Shown piece by piece: positions 11,301 through 26,300 of a stretch of 64,000 nucleotides of DNA; within the stretch, counting starts at the first letter, position 1, and every line of letters starts with the position of its first letter. The translations under genes were made by a program, and so were the position numbers. The notes below the pieces were generated by a model that was not told the origin of the DNA, ran no database searches, and saw only the letters and a program-made list of their open reading frames with translations. Origin of the DNA: Blastomussa wellsi (lineage: Eukaryota > Cnidaria > Anthozoa > Scleractinia > Plerogyridae); NCBI GenBank assembly GCA_947652115.1, contig OX393574.1, forward strand, positions 13,290,888-13,354,887. The letters are read 5' to 3'.

Positions 11301-14300
11301 TGAGCAAAAAACCGCTTGAAAAAAGCTCAATTGGCTGAGAAATGACACGATTTTCAAAGTTGCCCAAAATGGCCAATTTCATAGGGGGGACCATAGGAAA
11401 TTTTTCAAAAACGGCCGATCTTTTAGCTCGACTTTGCAAGGCTGTAAAATTGAAACTACTTGTTCGATTTTAGCCTAATTGGTATCGATGGACTCGGCAA
11501 CTATCCTAAATTTTATCTGTGTAAAAAACCGCTTGAAAAAATCTCAAATAGCTGAGAAATAGCACGATTTTGAAAAGTCGCCAAAATGGCTATTTTTTTA
11601 CTTTTTTCTAAGGGGGACCATAGGAAAATTTTCAAAAAATTGAAACTTGTCCGATTCTAGTCTAATTGGTATGGATGGACTTAGAAGCCATCGCAGCTTT
11701 CATCTCAGCAAAAAACCGCTTGAAAAAAGCTCAATTGGCTGAGAAATGACACGATTTTAAAAGTTGCCCAAAATGGCCAATTTCATAGGGGGGACCATAG
11801 GAAATTTTTCAAAAACGGCCGATCTTTTAGCTCGACTTTGCAAGGCTGTAAAATTGAAACTACTTGTTCGATTTTAGCCTAATTGGTATCGATGGACTCG
11901 GCAACTATCCTAAATTTTATCTGTGTAAAAAACCGCTTGAAAAAATCTCAAATAGCTGAGAAATAGCACGATTTTGAAAAGTCGCCAAAATGGCTATTTT
12001 TTGACTTTTTTCTAAGGGGGGACCATAGGAAAATTTTCAAAAAATTGAAACTTGTCCGATTCTAGTCTAATTGGTATGGATGGACTTAGAAGCCATCGCA
12101 GCTTTCATCTGAGCAAAAAACCGCTTGAAAAAAGCTCAATTGGCTGAGAAATGACACGATTTTAAAAGTTGCCCAAAATGGCCAATTTCATAGGGGGGAC
12201 CATAGGAAATTTTTCAAAAACGGCCGATCTTTTAGCTCGACTTTGCAAGGCTGTAAAATTGAAACTACTTGTTCGATTTTAGCCTAATTGGTATCGATGG
12301 ACTCGGCAACTATCCTAAATTTTATCTGTGTAAAAAACCGCTTGAAAAAATCTCAAATAGCTGAGAAATAGCACGATTTTGAAAAGTCGCCAAAATGGCT
12401 ATTTTTTGACTTTTTTCTTAGGGGGGACCATAGGAAAATTTTCAAAAAATTGAAACTTGTCCGATTCTAGTCTAATTGGTATGGATGGACTTAGAAGCCA
12501 TCGCAGCTTTCATCTGAGCAAAAAACCGCTTGAAAAAAGCTCAATTGGCTGAGAAATGACACGATTTTAAAAGTTGCCCAAAATGGCCAATTTCATAGGG
12601 GGGACCATAGGAAATTTTTCAAAAACGGCCGATCTTTTAGCTCGACTTTGCAAGGCTGTAAAATTGAAACTACTTGTTCGATTTTAGCCTAATTGGTATC
12701 GATGGACTCGGCAACTATCCTAAATTTTATCTGTGTAAAAAACCGCTTGAAAAAATCTCAAATAGCTGAGAAATAGCACGATTTTGAAAAGTCGCCAAAA
12801 TGGCTATTTTTTGACTTTTTTCTAAGGGGGGACCATAGGAAAATTTTCAAAAAATTGAAACTTGTCCGATTCTAGTCTAATTGGTATGGATGGACTTAGA
12901 AGCCATCGCAGCTTTCATCTGAGCAAAAAACCGCTTGAAAAAAGCTCAATTGGCTGAGAAATGACACGATTTTAAAAGTTGCCCAAAATGGCCAATTTCA
13001 TAGGGGGGACCATAGGAAATTTTTCAAAAACGGCCGATCTTTTAGCTCGACTTTGCAAGGCTGTAAAATTGAAACTACTTGTTCGATTTTAGCCTAATTG
13101 GTATCGATGGACTCGGCAACTATCCTAAATTTTATCTGTGTAAAAAACCGCTTGAAAAAATCTCAAATAGCTGAGAAATAGCACGATTTTGAAAAGTCGC
13201 CAAAATGGCTATTTTTTGACTTTTTTCTAAGGGGGGACCATAGGAAAATTTTCAAAAAATTGAAACTTGTCCGATTCTAGTCTAATTGGTATGGATGGAC
13301 TTAGAAGCCATCGCAGCTTTCATCTGAGCAAAAAACCGCTTGAAAAAAGCTCAATTGGCTGAGAAATGACACGATTTTAAAAGTTGCCCAAAATGGCCAA
13401 TTTCATAGGGGGGACCATAGGAAATTTTTCAAAAACGGCCGATCTTTTAGCTCGACTTTGCAAGGCTGTAAAATTGAAACTACTTGTTCGATTTTAGCCT
13501 AATTGGTATCGATGGACTCGGCAACTATCCTAAATTTTATCTGTGTAAAAAACCGCTTGAAAAAATCTCAAATAGCTGAGAAATAGCACGATTTTGAAAA
13601 GTCGCCAAAATGGCTATTTTTTGACTTTTTTCTAAGGGGGGACCATAGGAAAATTTTCAAAAAATTGAAACTTGTCCGATTCTAGTCTAATTGGTATGGA
13701 TGGACTTAGAAGCCATCGCAGCTTTCATCTGAGCAAAAAACCGCTTGAAAAAAGCTCAATTGGCTGAGAAATGACACGATTTTAAAAGTTGCCCAAAATG
13801 GCCAATTTCATAGGGGGGACCATAGGAAATTTTTCAAAAACGGCCGATCTTTTAGCTCGACTTTGCAAGGCTGTAAAATTGAAACTACTTGTTCGATTTT
13901 AGCCTAATTGGTATCGATGGACTCGGCAACTATCCTAAATTTTATTTGTGTAAAAAACCGCTTGAAAAAATCTCAAATAGCTGAGAAATAGCACGATTTT
14001 GAAAAGTCGCCAAAATGGCTATTTTTTGACTTTTTTCTAAGGGGGGACCATAGGAAAATTTTCAAAAAATTGAAACTTGTCCGATTCTAGTCTAATTGGT
14101 ATGGATGGACTTAGAAGCCATCGCAGCTTTCATCTGAGCAAAAAACCGCTTGAAAAAAGCTCAATTGGCTGAGAAATGACACGATTTTAAAAGTTGCCCA
14201 AAATGGCCAATTTCATAGGGGGGACCATAGGAAATTTTTCAAAAACGGCCGATCTTTTAGCTCGACTTTGCAAGGCTGTAAAATTGAAACTACTTGTTCG

Positions 14301-17300
14301 ATTTTAGCCTAATTGGTATCGATGGACTCGGCAACTATCCTAAATTTTATCTGTGTAAAAAACCGCTTGAAAAAATCTCAAATAGCTGAGAAATAGCACG
14401 ATTTTGAAAAGTCGCCAAAATGGCTATTTTTGGACTTTTTTCTAAGGGGGGACCATAGGAAAATTTTCAAAAAATTGAAACTTGTCCGATTCTAGTCTAA
14501 TTGGTATGGATGGACTTAGAAGCCATCGCAGCTTTCATCTGAGCAAAAAACCGCTTGAAAAAAGCTCAATTGGCTGAGAAATGACACGATTTTAAAAGTT
14601 GCCCAAAATGGCCAATTTCATAGGGGGGACCATAGGAAATTTTTCAAAAACGGCCGATCTTTTAGCTCGACTTTGCAAGGCTGTAAAATTGAAACTACTT
14701 GTTCGATTTTAGCCTAATTGGTATCGATGGACTCGGCAACTATCCTAAATTTTATCTGTGTAAAAAACCGCTTGAAAAAATCTCAAATAGCTGAGAAATA
14801 GCACGATTTTGAAAAGTCGCCAAAATGGCTATTTTTTGACTTTTTTCTAAGGGGGGACCATAGGAAAATTTTCAAAAAATTGAAACTTGTCCGATTCTAG
14901 TCTAATTGGTATGGATGGACTTAGAAGCCATCGCAGCTTTCATCTGAGCAAAAAACCGCTTGAAAAAAGCTCAATTGGCTGAGAAATGACACGATTTTAA
15001 AAGTTGCCCAAAATGGCCAATTTCATAGGGGGGACCATAGGAAATTTTTCAAAAACGGCCGATCTTTTAGCTCGACTTTGCAAGGCTGTAAAATTGAAAC
15101 TACTTGTTCGATTTTAGCCTAATTGGTATCGATGGACTCGGCAACTATCCTAAATTTTATCTGTGTAAAAAACCGCTTGAAAAAATCTCAAATAGCTGAG
15201 AAATAGCACGATTTTGAAAAGTCGCCAAAATGGCTATTTTTTGACTTTTTTCGAAGGGGGGACCATAGGAAAATTTTCAAAAAATTGAAACTTGTCCGAT
15301 TCTAGTCTAATTGGTATAGATGGACTTAGAAGCCATCGCAGCTTTCATCTGAGCAAAAAACCGCTTGAAAAAAGCTCAATTGGCTGAGAAATGACACGAT
15401 TTTAAAAGTTGCCCAAAATGGCCAATTTCATAGGGGGGACCATAGGAAATTTTTCAAAAACGGCCGATCTTTTAGCTCGACTTTGCAAGGCTGTAAAATT
15501 GAAACTACTTGTTCGATTTTAGCCTAATTGGTATCGATGGACTCGGCAACTATCCTAAATTTTATCTGTGTAAAAAACCGCTTGAAAAAATCTCAAATAG
15601 CTGAGAAATAGCACGATTTTGAAAAGTCGCCAAAATGGCTATTTTTTGACTTTTTTCTAAGGGGGGACCATAGGAAAATTTTCAAAAAATTGAAACTTGT
15701 CCGATTCTAGTCTAATTGGTATGGATGGACTTAGAAGCCATCGCAGCTTTCATCTGAGCAAAAAACCGCTTGAAAAAAGCTCAATTGGCTGAGAAATGAC
15801 ACGATTTTAAAAGTTGCCCAAAATGGCCAATTTCATAGGGGGGACCATAGGAAATTTTTCAAAAACGGCCGATCTTTTAGCTCGACTTTGCAAGGCTGTA
15901 AAATTGAAACTACTTGTTCGATTTTAGCCTAATTGGTATCGATGGACTCGGCAACTATCCTAAATTTTATCTGTGTAAAAAACCGCTTGAAAAAATCTCA
16001 AATAGCTGAGAAATAGCACGATTTTGAAAAGTCGCCAAAATGGCTATTTTTTGACTTTTTTCTAAGGGGGGACCATAGGAAAATTTTCAAAAAATTGAAA
16101 CTTGTCCGATTCTAGTCTAATTGGTATGGATGGACTTAGAAGCCATCGCAGCTTTCATCTGAGCAAAAAACCGCTTGAAAAAAGCTCAATTGGCTGAGAA
16201 ATGACACGATTTTAAAAGTTGCCCAAAATGGCCAATTTCATAGGGGGGACCATAGGAAATTTTTCAAAAACGGCCGATCTTTTAGCTCGACTTTGCAAGG
16301 CTGTAAAATTGAAACTACTTGTTCGATTTTAGCCTAATTGGTATCGATGGACTCGGCAACTATCCTAAATTTTATTTGTGTAAAAAACCGCTTGAAAAAA
16401 TCTCAAATAGCTGAGAAATAGCACGATTTTGAAAAGTCGCCAAAATGGCTATTTTTTGACTTTTTTCTAAGGGGGGACCATAGGAAAATTTTCAAAAAAT
16501 TGAAACTTGTCCGATTCTAGTCTAATTGGTATGGATGGACTTAGAAGCCATCGCAGCTTTCATCTGAGCAAAAAACCGCTTGAAAAAAGCTCAATTGGCT
16601 GAGAAATGACACGATTTTAAAAGTTGCCCAAAATGGCCAATTTCATAGGGGGGACCATAGGAAATTTTTCAAAAACGGCCGATCTTTTAGCTCGACTTTG
16701 CAAGGCTGTAAAATTGAAACTACTTGTTCGATTTTAGCCTAATTGGTATCGATGGACTCGGCAACTATCCTAAAATTTATCTGTGTAAAAAACCGCTTGA
16801 AAAAATCTTAAATAGCTGAGAAATAGCACGATTTTGAAAAGTCGCCAAAATGGCTATTTTTTGACTTTTTTCTAAGGGGGGACCATAGGAAAATTTTCAA
16901 AAAATTGAAACTTGTCCGATTCTAGTCTAATTGGTATGGATGGACTTAGAAGCCATCGCAGCTTTCATCTGAGCAAAAAACCGCTTGAAAAAAGCTCAAT
17001 TGGCTGAGAAATGACACGATTTTAAAAGTTGCCCAAAATGGCCAATTTCATAGGGGGGACCATAGGAAATTTTTCAAAAACGGCCGATCTTTTAGCTCGA
17101 CTTTGCAAGGCTGTAAAATTGAAACTACTTGTTCGATTTTAGCCTAATTGGTATCGATGGACTCGGCAACTATCCTAAATTTTATCTGTGTAAAAAACCA
17201 CTTGAAAAAATCTCAAATAGCTGAGAAATAGCACGATTTTGAAAAGTCGCCAAAATGGCTATTTTTTGACTTTTTTCTAAGGGGGGACCATAGGAAAATT

Positions 17301-20300
17301 TTCAAAAAATTGAAACTTGTCCGATTCTAGTCTAATTGGTATGGATGGACTTAGAAGCCATCGCAGCTTTCATCTGAGCAAAAAACCGCTTGAAAAAAGC
17401 TCAATTGGCTGAGAAATGACACGATTTTAAAAGTTGCCCAAAATGGCCAATTTCATAGGGGGGACCATAGGAAATTTTTCAAAAACGGCCGATCTTTTAG
17501 CTCGACTTTGCAAGGCTGTAAAATTGAAACTACTTGTTCGATTTTAGCCTAATTGGTATCGATGGACTCGGCAACTATCCTAAATTTTATCTGTGTAAAA
17601 AACCGCTTGAAAAAATCTCAAATAGCTGAGAAATAGCACGATTTTGAAAAGTCGCCAAAATGGCTATTTTTGGACTTTTTTCTAAGGGGGGACCATAGGA
17701 AAATTTTCAAAAAATTGAAACTTGTCCGATTCTAGTCTAATTGGTATGGATGGACTTAGAAGCCATCGCAGCTTTCATCTGAGCAAAAAACCGCTTGAAA
17801 AAAGCTCAATTGGCTGAGAAATGACACGATTTTAAAAGTTGCCCAAAATGGCCAATTTCATAGGGGGGACCATAGGAAATTTTTCAAAAACGGCCGATCT
17901 TTTAGCTCGACTTTGCAAGGCTGTAAAATTGAAACTACTTGTTCGATTTTAGCCTAATTGGTATCGATGGACTCGGCAACTATCCTAAATTTTATCTGTG
18001 TAAAAAACCGCTTGAAAAAATCTCAAATAGCTGAGAAATAGCACGATTTTGAAAAGTCGCCAAAATGGCTATTTTTGGACTTTTTTCTAAGGGGGGACCA
18101 TAGGAAAATTTTCAAAAAATTGAAACTTGTCCGATTCTAGTCTAATTGGTATGGATGGACTTAGAAGCCATCGCAGCTTTCATCTGAGCAAAAAACCGCT
18201 TGAAAAAAGCTCAATTGGCTGAGAAATGACACGATTTTAAAAGTTGCCCAAAATGGCCAATTTCATAGGGGGGACCATAGGAAATTTTTCAAAAACGGCC
18301 GATCTTTTAGCTCGACTTTGCAAGGCTGTAAAATTGAAACTACTTGTTCGATTTTAGCCTAATTGGTATCGATGGACTCGGCAACTATCCTAAATTTTAT
18401 CTGTGTAAAAAACCGCTTGAAAAAATCTCAAATAGCTGAGAAATAGCACGATTTTGAAAAGTCGCCAAAATGGCTATTTTTTGACTTTTTTCTAAGGGGG
18501 GACCATAGGAAAATTTTCAAAAAATTGAAACTTGTCCGATTCTAGTCTAATTGGTATGGATGGACTTAGAAGCCATCGCAGCTTTCATCTGAGCAAAAAA
18601 CCGCTTGAAAAAAGCTCAATTGGCTGAGAAATGACACGATTTTAAAAGTTGCCCAAAATGGCCAATTTCATAGGGGGGACCATAGGAAATTTTTCAAAAA
18701 CGGCCGATCTTTTAGCTCGACTTTGCAAGGCTGTAAAATTGAAACTACTTGTTCGATTTTAGCCTAATTGGTATCGATGGACTCGGCAACTATCCTAAAT
18801 TTTATCTGTGTAAAAAACCGCTTGAAAAAATCTCAAATAGCTGAGAAATAGCACGATTTTGAAAAGTCGCCAAAATGGCTATTTTTTGACTTTTTTCGAA
18901 GGGGGGACCATAGGAAAATTTTCAAAAAATTGAAACTTGTCCGATTCTAGTCTAATTGGTATGGATGGACTTAGAAGCCATCGCAGCTTTCATCTGAGCA
19001 AAAAACCGCTTGAAAAAAGCTCAATTGGCTGAGAAATGACACGATTTTAAAAGTTGCCCAAAATGGCCAATTTCATAGGGGGGACCATAGGAAATTTTTC
19101 AAAAACGGCCGATCTTTTAGCTCGACTTTGCAAGGCTGTAAAATTGAAACTACTTGTTCGATTTTAGCCTAATTGGTATCGATGGACTCGGCAACTATCC
19201 TAAATTTTATCTGTGTAAAAAACCGCTTGAAAAAATCTCAAATAGCTGAGAAATAGCACGATTTTGAAAAGTCGCCAAAATGGCTATTTTTTGACTTTTT
19301 TCTAAGGGGGGACCATAGGAAAATTTTCAAAAAATTGAAACTTGTCCGATTCTAGTCTAATTGGTATGGATGGACTTAGAAGCCATCGCAGCTTTCATCT
19401 GAGCAAAAAACCGCTTGAAAAAAGCTCAATTGGCTGAGAAATGACACGATTTTAAAAGTTGCCCAAAATGGCCAATTTCATAGGGGGGACCATAGGAAAT
19501 TTTTCAAAAACGGCCGATCTTTTAGCTCGACTTTGCAAGGCTGTAAAATTGAAACTACTTGTTCGATTTTAGCCTAATTGGTATCGATGGACTCGGAAAC
19601 TATCCTAAATTTTATCTGTGTAAAAAACCGCTTGAAAAAATCTCAAATAGCTGAGAAATAGCACGATTTTGAAAAGTCGCCAAAATGGCTATTTTTTGAC
19701 TTTTTTCTAAGGGGGGACCATAGGAAAATTTTCAAAAAATTGAAACTTGTCCGATTCTAGTCTAATTGGTATGGATGGACTTAGAAGCCATCGCAGCTTT
19801 CATCTGAGCAAAAAACCGCTTGAAAAAAGCTCAATTGGCTGAGAAATGACACGATTTTAAAAGTTGCCCAAAATGGCCAATTTCATAGGGGGGACCATAG
19901 GAAATTTTTCAAAAACGGCCGATCTTTTAGCTCGACTTTGCAAGGCTGTAAAATTGAAACTACTTGTTCGATTTTAGCCTAATTGGTATCGATGGACTCG
20001 GCAACTATCCTAAATTTTATCTGTGTAAAAAACCGCTTCAAAAAATCTCAAATAGCTGAGAAATAGCACGATTTTGAAAAGTCGCCAAAATGGCTATTTT
20101 TTGACTTTTTTCTAAGGGGGGACCATAGGAAAATTTTCAAAAAATTGAAACTTGTCCGATTCTAGTCTAATTGGTATGGATGGACTTAGAAGCCATCGCA
20201 GCTTTCATCTGAGCAAAAAACCGCTTGAAAAAAGCTCAATTGGCTGAGAAATGACACGATTTTAAAAGTTGCCCAAAATGGCCAATTTCATAGGGGGGAC

Positions 20301-23300
20301 CATAGGAAATTTTTCAAAAACGGCCGATCTTTTAGCTCGACTTTGCAAGGCTGTAAAATTGAAACTACTTGTTCGATTTTAGCCTAATTGGTATCGATGG
20401 ACTCGGCAACTATCCTAAATTTTATCTGTGTAAAAAACCGCTTGAAAAAATCTCAAATAGCTGAGAAATAGCACGATTTTGAAAAGTCGCCAAAATGGCT
20501 ATTTTTTGACTTTTTTCGAAGGGGGGACCATAGGAAAATTTTCAAAAAATTGAAACTTGTCCGATTCTAGTCTAATTGGTATGGATGGACTTAGAAGCCA
20601 TCGCAGCTTTCATCTGAGCAAAAAACCGCTTGAAAAAAGCTCAATTGGCTGAGAAATGACACGATTTTAAAAGTTGCCCAAAATGGCCAATTTCATAGGG
20701 GGGACCATAGGAAATTTTTCAAAAACGGCCGATCTTTTAGCTCGACTTTGCAAGGCTGTAAAATTGAAACTACTTGTTCGATTTTAGCCTAATTGGTATC
20801 GATGGACTCGGCAACTATCCTAAATTTTATCTGTGTAAAAAACCGCTTGAAAAAATCTCAAATAGCTGAGAAATAGCACGATTTTGAAAAGTCGCCAAAA
20901 TGGCTATTTTTTGACTTTTTTCTAAGGGGGGACCATAGGAAAATTTTCAAAAAATTGAAACTTGTCCGATTCTAGTCTAATTGGTATGGATGGACTTAGA
21001 AGCCATCGCAGCTTTCATCTGAGCAAAAAACCGCTTGAAAAAAGCTCAATTGGCTGAGAAATGACACGATTTTAAAAGTTGCCCAAAATGGCCAATTTCA
21101 TAGGGGGGACCATAGGAAATTTTTCAAAAACGGCCGATCTTTTAGCTCGACTTTGCAAGGCTGTAAAATTGAAACTACTTGTTCGATTTTAGCCTAATTG
21201 GTATCGATGGACTCGGCAACTATCCTAAATTTTATCTGTGTAAAAAACCGCTTGAAAAAATCTCAAATAGCTGAGAAATAGCACGATTTTGAAAAGTCGC
21301 CAAAATGGCTATTTTTTGACTTTTTTCGAAGGGGGGACCATAGGAAAATTTTCAAAAAATTGAAACTTGTCCGATTCTAGTCTAATTGGTATGGATGGAC
21401 TTAGAAGCCATCGCAGCTTTCATTTGAGCAAAAAACCGCTTGAAAAAAGCTCAATTGGCTGAGAAATGACACGATTTTAAAAGTTGCCCAAAATGGCCAA
21501 TTTCATAGGGGGGACCATAGGAAATTTTTCAAAAACGGCCGATCTTTTAGCTCGACTTTGCAAGGCTGTAAAATTGAAACTACTTGTTCGATTTTAGCCT
21601 AATTGGTATCGATGGACTCGGCAACTATCCTAAATTTTATCTGTGTAAAAAACCGCTTGAAAAAATCTCAAATAGCTGAGAAATAGCACGATTTTGAAAA
21701 GTCGCCAAAATGGCTATTTTTTGACTTTTTTCGAAGGGGGGACCATAGGAAAATTTTCAAAAAATTGAAACTTGTCCGATTCTAGTCTAATTGGTATGGA
21801 TGGACTTAGAAGCCATCGCAGCTTTCATCTGAGCAAAAAACCGCTTGAAAAAAGCTCAATTGGCTGAGAAATGACACGATTTTAAAAGTTGCCCAAAATG
21901 GCCAATTTCATAGGGGGGACCATAGGAAATTTTTCAAAAACGGCCGATCTTTTAGCTCGACTTTGCAAGGCTGTAAAATTGAAACTACTTGTTTGATTTT
22001 AGCCTAATTGGTATCGATGGACTCGGCAACTATCCTAAATTTTATCTGTGTAAAAAACCGCTTGAAAAAATCTCAAATAGCTGAGAAATAGCACGATTTT
22101 GAAAAGTCGCCAAAATGGCTATTTTTGGACTTTTTTCTAAGGGGGGACCATAGGAAAATTTTCAAAAAATTGAAACTTGTCCGATTCTAGTCTAATTGGT
22201 ATGGATGGACTTAGAAGCCATCGCAGCTTTCATCTGAGCAAAAAACCGCTTGAAAAAAGCTCAATTGGCTGAGAAATGACACGATTTTAAAAGTTGCCCA
22301 AAATGGCCAATTTCATAGGGGGGACCATAGGAAATTTTTCAAAAACGGCCGATCTTTTAGCTCGACTTTGCAAGGCTGTAAAATTGAAACTACTTGTTCG
22401 ATTTTAGCCTAATTGGTATCGATGGACTCGGCAACTATCCTAAATTTTATCTGTGTAAAAAACCGCTTGAAAAAATCTCAAATAGCTGAGAAATAGCACG
22501 ATTTTGAAAAGTCGCCAAAATGGCTATTTTTTGACTTTTTTCGAAGGGGGGACCATAGGAAAATTTTCAAAAAATTGAAACTTGTCCGATTCTAGTCTAA
22601 TTGGTATGGATGGACTTAGAAGCCATCGCAGCTTTCATCTGAGCAAAAAACCGCTTGAAAAAAGCTCAATTGGCTGAGAAATGACACGATTTTAAAAGTT
22701 GCCCAAAATGGCCAATTTCATAGGGGGGACCATAGGAAATTTTTCAAAAACGGCCGATCTTTTAGCTCGACTTTGCAAGGCTGTAAAATTGAAACTACTT
22801 GTTCGATTTTAGCCTAATTGGTATCGATGGACTCGGCAACTATCCTAAATTTTATCTGTGTAAAAAACCGCTTGAAAAAATCTCAAATAGCTGAGAAATA
22901 GCACGATTTTGAAAAGTCGCCAAAATGGCTATTTTTTGACTTTTTTCTAAGGGGGGACCATAGGAAAATTTTCAAAAAATTGAAACTTGTCCGATTCTAG
23001 TCTAATTGGTATGGATGGACTTAGAAGCCATCGCAGCTTTCATCTGAGCAAAAAACCGCTTGAAAAAAGCTCAATTGGCTGAGAAATGACACGATTTTAA
23101 AAGTTGCCCAAAATGGCCAATTTCATAGGGGGGACCATAGGAAATTTTTCAAAAACGGCCGATCTTTTAGCTCGACTTTGCAAGGCTGTAAAATTGAAAC
23201 TACTTGTTCGATTTTAGCCTAATTGGTATCGATGGACTCGGCAACTATCCTAAATTTTATCTGTGTAAAAAACCGCTTGAAAAAATCTCAAATAGCTGAG

Positions 23301-26300
23301 AAATAGCACGATTTTGAAAAGTCGCCAAAATGGCTATTTTTTGACTTTTTTCTAAGGGGGGACCATAGGAAAATTTTCAAAAAATTGAAACTTGTCCGAT
23401 TCTAGTCTAATTGGTATGGATGGACTTAGAAGCCATCGCAGCTTTCATCTGAGCAAAAAACCGCTTGAAAAAAGCTCAATTGGCTGAGAAATGACACGAT
23501 TTTAAAAGTTGCCCAAAATGGCCAATTTCATAGGGGGGACCATAGGAAATTTTTCAAAAACGGCCGATCTTTTAGCTCGACTTTGCAAGGCTGTAAAATT
23601 GAAACTACTTGTTCGATTTTAGCCTAATTGGTATCGATGGACTCGGCAACTATCCTAAATTTTATCTGTGTAAAAAACCACTTGAAAAAATCTCAAATAG
23701 CTGAGAAATAGCACGATTTTGAAAAGTCGCCAAAATGGCTATTTTTTGACTTTTTTCTAAGGGGGGACCATAGGAAAATTTTCAAAAAATTGAAACTTGT
23801 CCGATTCTAGTCTAATTGGTATGGATGGACTTAGAAGCCATCGCAGCTTTCATCTGAGCAAAAAACCGCTTGAAAAAAGCTCAATTGGCTGAGAAATGAC
23901 ACGATTTTAAAAGTTGCCCAAAATGGCCAATTTCATAGGGGGGAACATAGGAAATTTTTCAAAAACGGCCGATCTTTTAGCTCGACTTTGCAAGGCTGTA
24001 AAATTGAAACTACTTGTTCGATTTTAGCCTAATTGGTATCGATGGACTCGGCAACTATCCTAAATTTTATCTGTGTAAAAAACCGCTTGAAAAAATCTCA
24101 AATAGCTGAGAAATAGCACGATTTTGAAAAGTCGCCAAAATGGCTATTTTTTGACTTTTTTCTAAGGGGGGACCATAGGAAAATTTTCAAAAAATTGAAA
24201 CTTGTCCGATTCTAGTCTAATTGGTATGGATGGACTTAGAAGCCATCGCAGCTTTCATCTGAGCAAAAAACCGCTTGAAAAAAGCTCAATTGGCTGAGAA
24301 ATGACACGATTTTAAAAGTTGCCCAAAATGGCAAATTTCATAGGGGGGACCATAGGAAATTTTTCAAAAACGGCCGATCTTTTAGCTCGACTTTGCAAGG
24401 CTGTAAAATTGAAACTACTTGTTCGATTTTAGCCTAATTGGTATCGATGGACTCGGCAACTATCCTAAATTTTATCTGTGTAAAAAACCGCTTGAAAAAA
24501 TCTCAAATAGCTGAGAAATAGCACGATTTTGAAAAGTCGCCAAAATGGCTATTTTTTGACTTTTTTCTAAGGGGGGACCATAGGAAAATTTTCAAAAAAT
24601 TGAAACTTGTCCGATTCTAGTCTAATTGGTATGGATGGACTTAGAAGCCATCGCAGCTTTCATCTGAGCAAAAAACCGCTTGAAAAAAGCTCAATTGGCT
24701 GAGAAATGACACGATTTTAAAAGTTGCCCAAAATGGCCAATTTCATAGGGGGGACCATAGGAAATTTTTCAAAAACGGCCGATCTTTTAGCTCGACTTTG
24801 CAAGGCTGTAAAATTGAAACTACTTGTTCGATTTTAGCCTAATTGGTATCGATGGACTCGGCAACTATCCTAAATTTTATCTGTGTAAAAAACCGCTTGA
24901 AAAAATCTCAAATAGCTGAGAAATAGCACGATTTTGAAAAGTCGCCAAAATGGCTATTTTTTGACTTTTTTCGAAGGGGGGACCATAGGAAAATTTTCAA
25001 AAAATTGAAACTTGTCCGATTCTAGTCTAATTGGTATGGATGGACTTAGAAGCCATCGCAGCTTTCATCTGAGCAAAAAACCGCTTGAAAAAAGCTCAAT
25101 TGGCTGAGAAATGACACGATTTTAAAAGTTGCCCAAAATGGCCAATTTCATAGGGGGGACCATAGGAAATTTTTCAAAAACGGCCGATCTTTTAGCTCGA
25201 CTTTGCAAGGCTGTAAAATTGAAACTACTTGTTCGATTTTAGCCTAATTGGTATCGATGGACTCGGCAACTATCCTAAATTTTATCTGTGTAAAAAACCG
25301 CTTGAAAAAATCTCAAATAGCTGAGAAATAGCACGATTTTGAAAAGTCGCCAAAATGGCTATTTTTTGACTTTTTTCGAAGGGGGGACCATAGGAAAATT
25401 TTCAAAAAATTGAAACTTGTCCGATTCTAGTCTAATTGGTATGGATGGACTTAGAAGCCATCGCAGCTTTCATCTGAGCAAAAAACCGCTTGAAAAAAGC
25501 TCAATTGGCTGAGAAATGACACGATTTTAAAAGTTGCCCAAAATGGCCAATTTCATAGGGGGGACCATAGGAAATTTTTCAAAAACGGCCGATCTTTTAG
25601 CTCGACTTTGCAAGGCTGTAAAATTGAAACTACTTGTTCGATTTTAGCCTAATTGGTATCGATGGACTCGGCAACTATCCTAAATTTTATCTGTGTAAAA
25701 AACCGCTTGAAAAAATCTCAAATAGCTGAGAAATAGCACGATTTTGAAAAGTCGCCAAAATGGCTATTTTTTGACTTTTTTCGAAGGGGGGACCATAGGA
25801 AAATTTTCAAAAAATTGAAACTTGTCCGATTCTAGTCTAATTGGTATGGATGGACTTAGAAGCCATCGCAGCTTTCATCTGAGCAAAAAACCGCTTGAAA
25901 AAAGCTCAATTGGCTGAGAAATGACACGATTTTAAAAGTTGCCCAAAATGGCCAATTTCATAGGGGGGACCATAGGAAATTTTTCAAAAACGGCCGATCT
26001 TTTAGCTCGACTTTGCAAGGCTGTAAAATTGAAACTACTTGTTCGATTTTAGCCTAATTGGTATCGATGGACTCGGCAACTATCCTAAATTTTATCTGTG
26101 TAAAAAACCGCTTGAAAAAATCTCAAATAGCTGAGAAATAGCACGATTTTGAAAAGTCGCCAAAATGGCTATTTTTTGACTTTTTTCGAAGGGGGGACCA
26201 TAGGAAACTTTTCAAAAAATTGAAACTTGTCCGATTCTAGTCTAATTGGTATGGATGGACTTAGAAGCCATCGCAGCTTTCATCTGAGCAAAAAACCGCT

